Positions 10,743 to 16,919 of a stretch of DNA of 25,380 nt are shown one piece after another (positions within the stretch are counted from its first letter, which is position 1; every line of letters starts with the position of its first letter). The stretch comes from Hyphomicrobiales bacterium (GTDB lineage: Bacteria; Pseudomonadota; Alphaproteobacteria; Rhizobiales; JALURZ01), in NCBI GenBank assembly GCA_027058735.1, contig JALURZ010000081.1:1-25380 (forward strand), in the 5' to 3' direction. Both the position numbers and the translations under genes were made by a program. Below the pieces are notes generated by a model. The model made no database searches, had not been told where the DNA came from, and saw nothing but the letters and a program-made list of their open reading frames with translations.

Positions 10743-10810
10743 GCAATGACTGCATTGCTTTTTCGCGATTTTTTCGATGAGTTATGCACATTACGCATGG
10801 CTACTATGCA
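10743..10810 (+). promoter_or_regulatory. Candidate LysR-type operator region upstream of the predicted sRNA
   Basis: Three related elements are spaced through an AT-richer stretch. GCAATG-ACTG-CATTGC at 10743-10758 is a perfect inverted repeat. ATGC-N7-GCAT at 10784-10798 contains the T-N11-A signature of LysR boxes (T10785, A10797). A half-site ATGCA lies at 10806-10810. The second element is centred about 65-70 bases before the predicted sRNA start, the usual place for a LysR recognition site, and the half-site is close to the -35 region. The adjacent LsrB/VtlR-like protein is the obvious candidate to bind here; this is an inference. Confidence 0.5.
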
Positions 10811-10820
10811 AATCTGGCCG

Positions 10821-10849
10821 TTGTTCTGTTCGTTCCAAAGCGCCATATT
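10821..10849 (+). promoter_or_regulatory. Candidate promoter of the AbcR-like sRNA
   Basis: TTGTTC at 10821-10826 and CATATT at 10844-10849 are spaced by 17 bases and would start transcription near 10856. An alternative -10 is TATTCT at 10855-10860. Both hexamers are imperfect, which fits an activator-dependent promoter. Confidence 0.4.
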
Positions 10850-10855
10850 CGGATT

Positions 10856-11024
10856 ATTCTCGGTTCGATGAACCGGTGAAAGCGGTTGCGGCTTACCTCC
10901 CTTGAACGCGCGCAATCCGCTTGGATGCTGATCTCCCCCCTCACCCGATCAGCACCGGCTCTCGAAAGAGGGCAAAAGCCAGAACTTGAGGCCGGGTCCA
11001 CCAGATCGGACCCGGCCCCTTTTT
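10856..11024 (+). ncRNA. abcR: Predicted AbcR-type (alpha-r15) trans-acting small RNA
   Basis: A non-coding stretch with the architecture of AbcR sRNAs, Hfq-dependent repressors of many ABC-transporter and amino-acid uptake mRNAs in rhizobia, Agrobacterium and Brucella. In order: a 6-bp triloop hairpin (CGGTTC 10861-10866 / GAACCG 10870-10875); a stem GCGGTTGCG 10882-10890 / CGCAATCCGC 10911-10920 with one bulge, whose loop carries CCTCCC; a perfect 8-bp stem TGCTGATC 10926-10933 / GATCAGCA 10947-10954, whose 13-base loop carries CTCCCCCCTC; a small CTCT-CGAA-AGAG hairpin at 10959-10970; and a strong intrinsic terminator. The two exposed CU-rich loops are anti-Shine-Dalgarno sequences, as in AbcR. 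Position behind an LsrB/VtlR-like gene matches the known locus. The 5' end is uncertain by about 10 bases. Only one copy is seen, whereas several relatives have two in tandem. Confidence 0.65.
10990..11024 (+). terminator. Rho-independent terminator of the predicted sRNA
   Basis: GGCCGGGTCC at 10990-10999 pairs perfectly over 10 bp with GGACCCGGCC at 11008-11017, with an 8-base loop. It is followed, after CC, by TTTTT at 11020-11024. This is the clearest intrinsic terminator in the window. Confidence 0.85.
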
Positions 11025-11137
11025 GTTCCATCTCCCCTGCACCGTCCGGGCCGCGAATACCGGTTTCGCGTTCCGCCACCTTGCGTTCAATGACAAAAAG
11101 GTGAAAATTGCCGGCGCGCAATGTTCCATGCGGCCGC

Positions 11138-11212
11138 CTGTTCTGGGCAGGCCTGTTTTGGGCAAGACTGTTTTGGGCAAGACTGTTTTGGGCAAGACTG
11201 TTTTGGACAAGA
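11138..11212. repeat. Tandem array of five 15-bp units
   Basis: The unit CTGTTTTGGGCAAGA occurs three times exactly (11153-11197). It is preceded by a variant with three changes (11138-11152) and followed by one with a single change (11198-11212). There is no spacer between units. A period of 15 keeps a reading frame (VLGKT repeated), but no credible gene uses it. Confidence 0.95.
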
Positions 11213-11295
11213 ACGTGTCTTTGTTGCGCGAAAGCGGGTGACGGGATCTGTATCAGGTCATCCGGCGCGGGCGCGAAAGCCGGATTTTCGCACCC

Positions 11296-11319
11296 GCCAC
11301 AGGGCCACAGGCCTGTGGC
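11296..11319. repeat. Triple 8-mer with a perfect 16-bp palindrome
   Basis: GCCACAGG is repeated directly at 11296-11303 and 11304-11311, then inverted as CCTGTGGC at 11312-11319. The last two form a perfect palindrome without a loop. It lies in the middle of the inverted-repeat element and could be a protein-binding site or a cruciform-forming core. Confidence 0.75.
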
Positions 11320-11388
11320 ATTTCCCTGTCGCCGCCCCGGCCAGGGCGCCAGGCCCGGCCCCGCGGAGCCAGCGCGAATATCCGCTCA

Positions 11389-11452
11389 GTTGATTTCCTG
11401 TAACGTTGATTTCCTGTAACGTCGATTTCCTGTAACGTTGATTTCCTGTAAC
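11389..11452. repeat. Tandem array of four 16-bp units
   Basis: GTTGATTTCCTGTAAC is repeated four times head to tail (11389, 11405, 11421, 11437), with one T-to-C change in the third unit. Each unit begins GTT and ends AAC. The 16-base period excludes a coding repeat. The array ends in the right arm of the 12-bp inverted repeat, 57 bases before the MlaC-like gene, so it may influence that gene's promoter. Confidence 0.95.
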
Positions 11453-11509
11453 AAAGACACGCTCTGGAGAGTTTTCCGGAAGGCAATCTGACAACGGGAA
11501 GGCGGGACC

Positions 11510-12133
11510 ATGTCATACAGATGCGCAGTTTCCGGAACGGCCGCGCGCCGCACGGCATACGCGCTGCTTGCAGCCTGGATGTTCTGGCTGCCGGCCGCCC
11601 CGGCCGCGGCGCAGGTCAAGCGCGCGGAAACTTTCATCAAGAATGTCGGCGTGCGCATCGTCGCGGCGTTGTCCGCGCCCACGACCGAGGCGCGCACCCG
11701 CCGCTTTTATGGTGTTTTCGATCGCTATGCGAATGTCGGCGCGGTGGCCGAATTTTCCCTTGGCAAATATTCCGGAAAAATGACCGGAGCGCAACGCAGC
11801 GAATATTTGCGGCTCGCCAAGCGTTACATCGTCGATACTCTGCTGGGCGGGCTCTACGGCTACCAGATCAAAGGCGTGGAGGTGACCGGAATCACCGAAC
11901 AGGGGCGGTTTCTGACCGTCTCTTCGCGATTCATCTTCCCGGACAACTCGAGTTCTCCGGTCAAATGGCGTCTGCTCAAGACCGGCGGCAGTTTCAGGAT
12001 TGTTGACCTGAATGTCTACGGGATCTGGTTCGCGCTGCGCCACCGCACCGAATTCGTGGGCATCATTTCCTATGCGAACGGAGACACCGAGGCGCTGATC
12101 AAGCACCTGAAAAAAAAGACAGGCCAGAAATAG
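11510..12133 (+). CDS. MlaC/Ttg2D-like periplasmic phospholipid-binding protein
   Basis: A 207-residue exported protein of the MlaC (toluene tolerance Ttg2D) family, which shuttles phospholipids between outer and inner membranes for an MCE-type ABC transporter. A signal peptide with RR at 13-14, a hydrophobic core and an APAAA-Q cleavage site near residue 34 is visible. The mature part follows the family: AETFIKNVGVRIVAALS, RRFYGVFDRYANVGAVAEFSLGKY, TGAQRSEYLRLAKRYIVDTL and KTGGSFRIVDLNVYGIWFALRHRTEF. The ATG at 11510 has AAGGCGGG ahead. No mlaFEDB-like transporter genes are nearby, so its membrane partner must be encoded elsewhere. It lies just behind the repeat-rich region and converges on msrP with a 10-base gap. 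Confidence 0.88.
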   Translation: MSYRCAVSGTAARRTAYALLAAWMFWLPAAPAAAQVKRAETFIKNVGVRIVAALSAPTTEARTRRFYGVFDRYANVGAVAEFSLGKYSGKMTGAQRSEYLRLAKRYIVDTLLGGLYGYQIKGVEVTGITEQGRFLTVSSRFIFPDNSSSPVKWRLLKTGGSFRIVDLNVYGIWFALRHRTEFVGIISYANGDTEALIKHLKKKTGQK

Positions 12134-12143
12134 GCCCTGCCGG

Positions 12144-13109
12144 CTACATGTACAGCTTTTCGCCCTTCATGCCGGCATACATATCCGCGACCTGCTCGCC
12201 ATAACCGTTGAACAGCCTGGTGGGAATGCGTTCATTGGTGCCGAGCACCCGTTCGGTGGCCTGGCTCCAGCGCGGATGCGGCACCTCGGGATTGACATTG
12301 GCCCAAAAGCCGTATTCGCGCCCGGCGACCTGCTGCCAGAAATTCACCGGGCGCTTTGACGTGAAGGTGAAGCGCACGATCGACTTGATCGACTTGAAGC
12401 CGTATTTCCAGGGCAGGGCGAGGCGCAGGGGCGCGCCATATTGCTTGGCCGCCGGCTTGCCATAGGCGCCGGTCACCAGAAAAGCGAGATCGTTGGTGGC
12501 TTCTGCCATGGTCACCCCTTCGACATAGGGCCATGGATACCAGCTCTGGCGCTGGCCCCTCGCCATTTTCGGGTTGTAGAATGTTTCCATGCGCACGTAT
12601 CTGGCCGCCGACAACGGCCTGGCGAGATCGACCAGCGCCTTGAACGCGAAACCGCTCCATGGAATCGTCATCGACCAGGCCTCCACGCAACGCAGGCGAT
12701 AGAGCCGTTCCTCGAGCGGCATTCTGGCCAGCAGTTCATCGATGCCAAGGGTCAGTTCCTTTTCCACCTCGCCGTCAATCCTCACCTCCCAGGGACGGAT
12801 GACCAGGGACTGGGCGGCCTTGGAAATCTGCTTGTAGGAGCCGAACTCGTAGAAATTATTATATGTGGAATTGATCTGTTCGGGCGTGACGGGGCGCTCA
12901 AGGGTGTAGGCCGGATTGCGCTTGACGGGATAAAGCCCGGCGCTGGGATCGCCGTCCTGTGCGCCGAGGGCTGAACGCAGGGGCGCGGAGGCAATCAGCC
13001 CGGCCGCCGCCCCTGTGCCCGCCAGAAACCTTCGCCGGTCAAGAAAAACGGCTTCCGGCGTCGCCAGGACCTCGCGAATTTCCCAGCTCTTCTTGCGCCT
13101 GATAAGCAT
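12144..13109 (-). CDS. msrP: Protein-methionine-sulfoxide reductase, catalytic molybdopterin subunit MsrP
   Basis: A 321-residue periplasmic molybdoenzyme (formerly YedY) that repairs oxidised methionines in exported proteins. The twin-arginine signal DRRRFLAGTGAAAGL lies at about residues 24-38, so the folded protein is exported with cofactor. The Mo-binding cysteine is Cys141 in RCVEAW, followed by SMTIPWSGF. Further family stretches are QSWYPWPYVEGVTMAEA, YGAPLRLALPWKYGFKSIKSI and a C-terminal LFNGYGEQVADMYAG. ATG 13109 is chosen over the longer frame because it has GGTGGGG ahead and begins close to known homologs. The usual haem membrane partner MsrQ is not next to it in this window. A candidate promoter lies 37 bases upstream. 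Confidence 0.96.
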   Translation of the reverse strand: MLIRRKKSWEIREVLATPEAVFLDRRRFLAGTGAAAGLIASAPLRSALGAQDGDPSAGLYPVKRNPAYTLERPVTPEQINSTYNNFYEFGSYKQISKAAQSLVIRPWEVRIDGEVEKELTLGIDELLARMPLEERLYRLRCVEAWSMTIPWSGFAFKALVDLARPLSAARYVRMETFYNPKMARGQRQSWYPWPYVEGVTMAEATNDLAFLVTGAYGKPAAKQYGAPLRLALPWKYGFKSIKSIVRFTFTSKRPVNFWQQVAGREYGFWANVNPEVPHPRWSQATERVLGTNERIPTRLFNGYGEQVADMYAGMKGEKLYM

Positions 13110-13145
13110 TAGTCCCCACCTTTTCGCACAATGTGACCTCAAGCG

Positions 13146-13174
13146 CATATAGCGATCACCGCGCGCGGCATCAA
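13146..13174 (-). promoter_or_regulatory. Candidate sigma-70 promoter of msrP
   Basis: Read on the minus strand, TTGATG (13174-13169) and TATATG (13151-13146) are spaced by exactly 17 bases. Transcription would start near 13139, giving a leader of about 30 bases before the msrP ATG. Confidence 0.45.
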
Positions 13175-13233
13175 ATCACGCCTGCGCGAGGATTATGTCA
13201 ATCCGGCAGGGATGTGCGGCAAATTCAGCCCCC

Positions 13234-13249
13234 CGCGTGCAACCACGCG
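13234..13249 (-). terminator. Hairpin directly after the EF-G-like stop codon
   Basis: CGCGTG and CACGCG pair over 6 bp with a 4-base loop, immediately after the stop of the EF-G-like gene. A G-run rather than a T-run follows in the sense of transcription, so it is a weak terminator candidate. Confidence 0.3.
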
Positions 13250-15301
13250 TCAGGCCGCCTCCGCCTTGCTTTCCTCCAGCACCTGTTCAGCCAGCCGGCC
13301 GGTCAATTCGGCCAGATGGTCGAACGTAAACGAAAACGTGCCCACGCCCGCGGTCGCGGATCTCAGTTCAATAATGAGATTCTGGATTTCCGATTCCGGC
13401 ATATGGGCCTTGACCACATCCCATCCCGGCCAGCCTGGACGGGCATCGAAGCCCAGCAACTGGCCGCGTCTGCCCGACACGATCTGGTTGGCCTTCGCGG
13501 TGGCATCGGACGGCACGCTGATCTCGACCGCCAGCACCGGCTCCAGCAGAACCGGCGCGCAATTCGGCATTCCCTCGGACATGGCGATGCGCCCTGCCGT
13601 CCTGAAGGCCTGTTCCGACGAATCGACCGAGTGATAGGACCCGTCCACCAGGGTGACCGACACATCGACCACCGGAAAGCCCAGCGGGCCGCTGGCCAGA
13701 TAGTCCCTGATGCCGGTTTCGACGGCCGAAAAATACTGTTTCGGCACGACACCGCCGGAAATGGTCTCGGCGAACTGGAAGCCCGAGCCTCGCGGCAGCG
13801 GCTTGATGTCGACGACAATATCGCCGAACTGCCCATGGCCGCCGCTCTGTTTCTTGTGACGGCCGCGCTGGGTCACCGATTTGCGGATGCTCTCCTTGTA
13901 GGGCACGCGGCGCGGTTTGGTCTGCGCCTCGATGCCGTATTTTCCCTGCAACCGCTCAAGGGTCACGCGCAGGTGCATCTCGCCCTGCCCCCAGAGCACC
14001 ATCTCATTGGTGTCCTGGTTGTGCTCGATGACAATGGAAGGATCCTCTTCCCTGATTTTGGCGAATGCGCCGGACAGCTTCACCTCGTCCTTGCGGTCCT
14101 TTGAGGAAACCGCGAGCCCATAGACGGGCGCGATCATGTCCAGCGGCGCGATCTGCTCGGGCGTGCCTTTCTGATCGCTCAGGGTCTGGCCGGTGGAAAC
14201 ACTTTCCAGACGTCCCAGCGCGACCGTGTCGCCGGCCGCCGCCCTGTCGGTCTTGGCCGGTTCCTGGCCCATCAACCGGAAAATACCGGCCACCCGCTCA
14301 TCCTTGCCCTCGGCGCCGGACAGGGTCACCCCGTCCTTGATCTCACCGCTCAGAACACGCGCCACGCTCAGCTTGCCGCCATGGGTCGTGTGAAACGTCT
14401 TCATCACCTGCAACAGCGCGCCCTCGCCGCCGGCGCCCAGACGCGCCGCCGTGGCCGCTATTCCCGGCGCTTCGTGGCGCAGCGCTTTCAGCAGCCGCAA
14501 AATGCCATTGCCGTTTTCGGCCGAGCCCAGCAGCACCGGAATGATTTCGCCCTGCGCCAGTTCCCTGGCAAGATCGCTGAACACCGCGTCCCTGGGCGGC
14601 TCGACATCCTCAAGCAGCTGCTCCATGAGTTCGTCGTCGAAATCCGCCAGTTTTTCCAGCATTTCGAAGCGCGCTTCGAGGCGGCGCTCGTCCACCGCCT
14701 TGGGCAGGTCCACCACTTCGCTCGGTGCGTGCTCGCGATACACATAAGCGCGCTCCAGCGCAAGATCGACAAAGCCGGTGACAATTTCGTTTTCGCGGAT
14801 CGGTATCTGGCGCAGCACCAGGGGCTTTTCGCTCGCCGGCTGGAAAAATTCCAGCATTTCGGCAACCCGGCTCTCGGCCTTGTCGATCTTGTTGATGAAC
14901 AGAAAATGCGGGATGGCGCGCGACTGCAGGTTCTTGAGAATGACCTGCAGGGCCGGTGCTTTCTTCTCATCGGGTTCGATGACCACAACAGCCGCGTCAA
15001 TGCCGGCCAGCACGGCGTTTTGTTCCTGGGAAAATTCAATGGACCCGGGACAGTCGATGAAGGTGTACTGGTCGCCGAGAAATTCACAATGCGCCACATT
15101 CAGTTCGACGCTCATATTGTGGGCGCGCGCTTCGGGCGAGCCGTCGCCCACCGTATTGCCTTCCGCGATGCTGCCCTGCCGGCTGATGGCGCCGGTGCGC
15201 GCGAGTATGCTTTCAAGAAGGGTTGTCTTGCCGCTCAAAAAAGGGCCCATCAGCGCGATACACCGTGGACCCCCAACCTCATTGCCGTTTTTGTGTGTCA
15301 T
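13250..15301 (-). CDS. EF-G-like translational GTPase paralogue (FusA2-type)
   Basis: A 683-residue GTPase with the full domain order of elongation factor G but diverged from the housekeeping protein. G1 is GPFLSGKTT at residues 19-27, G4 is NKID at 137-140 and a GSA G5 motif is present. Domain II, domain III (REEDPSIVIEHNQDTNE, GQGEMHLRVTLERL) and domain IV (SGGHGQFGDIVVDI) all follow. G3 reads DCPGS at residues 83-87, where canonical EF-G has DTPGH, so the GTP-activating His is replaced by Ser87. The RGITI of switch I is replaced by NMSVEL. Such paralogues occur in many alphaproteobacteria; their role is not settled. ATG 15301 has GGGGGA close ahead; the in-frame TTG at 15313 is less likely. 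It is a single gene. Confidence 0.9.
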   Translation of the reverse strand: MTHKNGNEVGGPRCIALMGPFLSGKTTLLESILARTGAISRQGSIAEGNTVGDGSPEARAHNMSVELNVAHCEFLGDQYTFIDCPGSIEFSQEQNAVLAGIDAAVVVIEPDEKKAPALQVILKNLQSRAIPHFLFINKIDKAESRVAEMLEFFQPASEKPLVLRQIPIRENEIVTGFVDLALERAYVYREHAPSEVVDLPKAVDERRLEARFEMLEKLADFDDELMEQLLEDVEPPRDAVFSDLARELAQGEIIPVLLGSAENGNGILRLLKALRHEAPGIAATAARLGAGGEGALLQVMKTFHTTHGGKLSVARVLSGEIKDGVTLSGAEGKDERVAGIFRLMGQEPAKTDRAAAGDTVALGRLESVSTGQTLSDQKGTPEQIAPLDMIAPVYGLAVSSKDRKDEVKLSGAFAKIREEDPSIVIEHNQDTNEMVLWGQGEMHLRVTLERLQGKYGIEAQTKPRRVPYKESIRKSVTQRGRHKKQSGGHGQFGDIVVDIKPLPRGSGFQFAETISGGVVPKQYFSAVETGIRDYLASGPLGFPVVDVSVTLVDGSYHSVDSSEQAFRTAGRIAMSEGMPNCAPVLLEPVLAVEISVPSDATAKANQIVSGRRGQLLGFDARPGWPGWDVVKAHMPESEIQNLIIELRSATAGVGTFSFTFDHLAELTGRLAEQVLEESKAEAA

Positions 15302-15501
15302 ATCGTCCCCCAAGTGGATCTGGTGATTGAGGACTGGCGGACTTGATCGCCCCGATGGCGAACCGCCGCGTCAAAGCCAGCTCAATATCGTTTCAGTGTT
15401 GCCGCCAAGATGCAAGCCGCAAGCGGGGAAATTGTTAACCATGGGCACAGACACTTGCGCGCCCGCCTGAACCGGACCGCCGGATCACCGCCCGCCTGCC
15501 G

Positions 15502-16704
15502 CTATTTCAATCCGCCGCAAAACCGCTGGATGCGCCCGCAGGCCTCCTCCAGCGCTGCCCTCGAGGTCGCATAGGAAATCCGCATGAAGGGCGACAGGCC
15601 GAACGCGGCCCCATGCACGGCGGCGACCCCTTCTTCCTCCAGCAGGGCGGTCACGAAATCCTCATCCGTCTCCAGCTTTGTGCCCTTCGCCGTTTCCTTG
15701 CCCATGCAGCCGGCGAGGCCCGGATAGACATAGAATGCGCCCTCGGGCCGCGGGCAGTCGATGCCGTTTGCCTGATTGAGCATGGACACCACCAGATCGC
15801 GGCGCCCCTTGAACTCTTCGGCGCGTTCGGCAATGAAATCCTGCGGCCCGTTGAGCGCTTCGACCGCCGCCCACTGGCTGATCGAGGTGGGATTGGAGGT
15901 GGATTGCGACTGAACTTTCCGCATCGCCGCGATCAGTTCCACCGGACCGGCGCAATAGCCGATCCGCCAGCCGGTCATGGCATAGGCCTTGGAGACCCCG
16001 TTCATGGTCAAGGTGCGCTCATAAAGGCCGGGCTCGACCTGGGCCGGGGTCACGAATTCGAACCCGTCATAGGTCAGATGCTCATACATGTCATCGGTGA
16101 GCACGCGGACATGGGGGTGGCGCATCAGCACATCGGTCAATATCTTCAGTTCATCGCGGCTGTAGGCGGCCCCGGTGGGGTTCGACGGCGAATTGAAGAT
16201 CAGCCACTTGGTCCTTGGCGTGATCGCGGCGTCCAGCGCGTCGCCGGTGAGCTTGAAGTCATTCTCGATGGTGGTCTCGGCGATAACCGGCTCGCCGCCC
16301 GCGAGCAGCACGATATCGGGATAGCTGACCCAGTAGGGCGCGGGGATCACGACTTCATCGCCCGGATTCAGCGTCGCCACCATGGCGTTGTAGATGATCG
16401 GCTTGCCGCCGGGCGCGACAAACGCCTGGGCGGGCTCATAGGAAAGCTCGTTCTCGCGTTTGAACTTGTCGCAGATCGCGGCCTTGAGCTCGGGAATGCC
16501 GTCAACGGCGGTGTATTTGGTTTCGCCGCGATTGATGGCGTCGATGCCGGCCTGCTTGATGTTGTCGGGCGTATCGAAATCGGGTTCCCCCGCCCCCAGC
16601 CCGATCACATCGCGCCCGGCGGCCTTCAACTCACGCGCCTTGGTCGAAACCGCAATCGTGGCGGACGGCTGAACCCGTGACAACGCATCAGCGATAAACC
16701 CCAT
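15502..16704 (-). CDS. aatA: Aspartate aminotransferase (class I, PLP-dependent)
   Basis: A 400-residue fold-type I aminotransferase, expected to interconvert aspartate and 2-oxoglutarate with oxaloacetate and glutamate. The N-terminal FIADALSRVQPSATIAVSTKA and LGAGEPDFDTP are typical of the Rhizobium-type subgroup Ib. The PLP-binding Lys239 lies in GVSKAYAMTGWRIGY. The substrate Arg pattern PFMRISYATS is near the C-terminus, and SNPTGAAYS carries the Asn that contacts PLP. Subgroup Ib enzymes sometimes also use prephenate, so some uncertainty on substrate range remains. ATG 16704 gives the standard N-terminus. It is transcribed divergently from the membrane-protein gene at 16920, with a 215-base region between them. 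Confidence 0.94.
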   Translation of the reverse strand: MGFIADALSRVQPSATIAVSTKARELKAAGRDVIGLGAGEPDFDTPDNIKQAGIDAINRGETKYTAVDGIPELKAAICDKFKRENELSYEPAQAFVAPGGKPIIYNAMVATLNPGDEVVIPAPYWVSYPDIVLLAGGEPVIAETTIENDFKLTGDALDAAITPRTKWLIFNSPSNPTGAAYSRDELKILTDVLMRHPHVRVLTDDMYEHLTYDGFEFVTPAQVEPGLYERTLTMNGVSKAYAMTGWRIGYCAGPVELIAAMRKVQSQSTSNPTSISQWAAVEALNGPQDFIAERAEEFKGRRDLVVSMLNQANGIDCPRPEGAFYVYPGLAGCMGKETAKGTKLETDEDFVTALLEEEGVAAVHGAAFGLSPFMRISYATSRAALEEACGRIQRFCGGLK

Positions 16705-16919
16705 TGGCCTGGCCCTTTCGTGGGTTCAGAATTTCCGCGCCAAGCTATGCCGCAACCGGTGCGCTCCGCAAGCAGAAAGGGGAGCCCAGGCCCACGTGAT
16801 CAAAGATAGCCACCACCCGGATGAAGACCGTTTCCGGCGATCCTCTCAATTGACGAAACCGCGCCAATTTGCTCTGGATACTCTCCCTGCCCGTTTGTTA
16901 TCCGAAGGACCGTTCGCCG

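Larger units (their letters stand above)
11214..11461. repeat. Repeat element bounded by a 12-bp perfect inverted repeat
   Basis: CGTGTCTTTGTT at 11214-11225 is the exact reverse complement of AACAAAGACACG at 11450-11461. Allowing four mismatches, the match extends to about 23 bp (11211-11233 against 11442-11464). The interior holds a 16-bp perfect palindrome and a 16-bp tandem array, and the left end abuts the 15-bp array. It resembles a small non-autonomous or REP-like intergenic element. No transposase and no clear target-site duplication are visible. Confidence 0.6.

Noticed and set aside
8735..10915. 726-codon open frame on the minus strand opposite trxB and the LysR gene
   Set aside because: It is the antisense of two certain genes in a GC-rich genome. 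Its translation is rich in Arg, Gly, His and Gln with no family motif, as expected for a codon-position shadow.
11023..11241. Short open frame encoding VLGKT repeats through the 15-bp array
   Set aside because: It starts inside the sRNA terminator, has no ribosome site, and repeats of 15 bases give a periodic peptide by default. A repeat on the opposite strand (VLPKT) is equally open.
11138..11452. The tandem arrays as a possible CRISPR
   Set aside because: The 15- and 16-bp units are directly adjacent without unique spacers, are too short for CRISPR repeats, and no cas genes are present.
15426..15440. GTTAACC near 15432 as a CtrA site upstream of the EF-G-like gene
   Set aside because: Only one half-site is present; the second TTAA at the required N7 spacing is missing.
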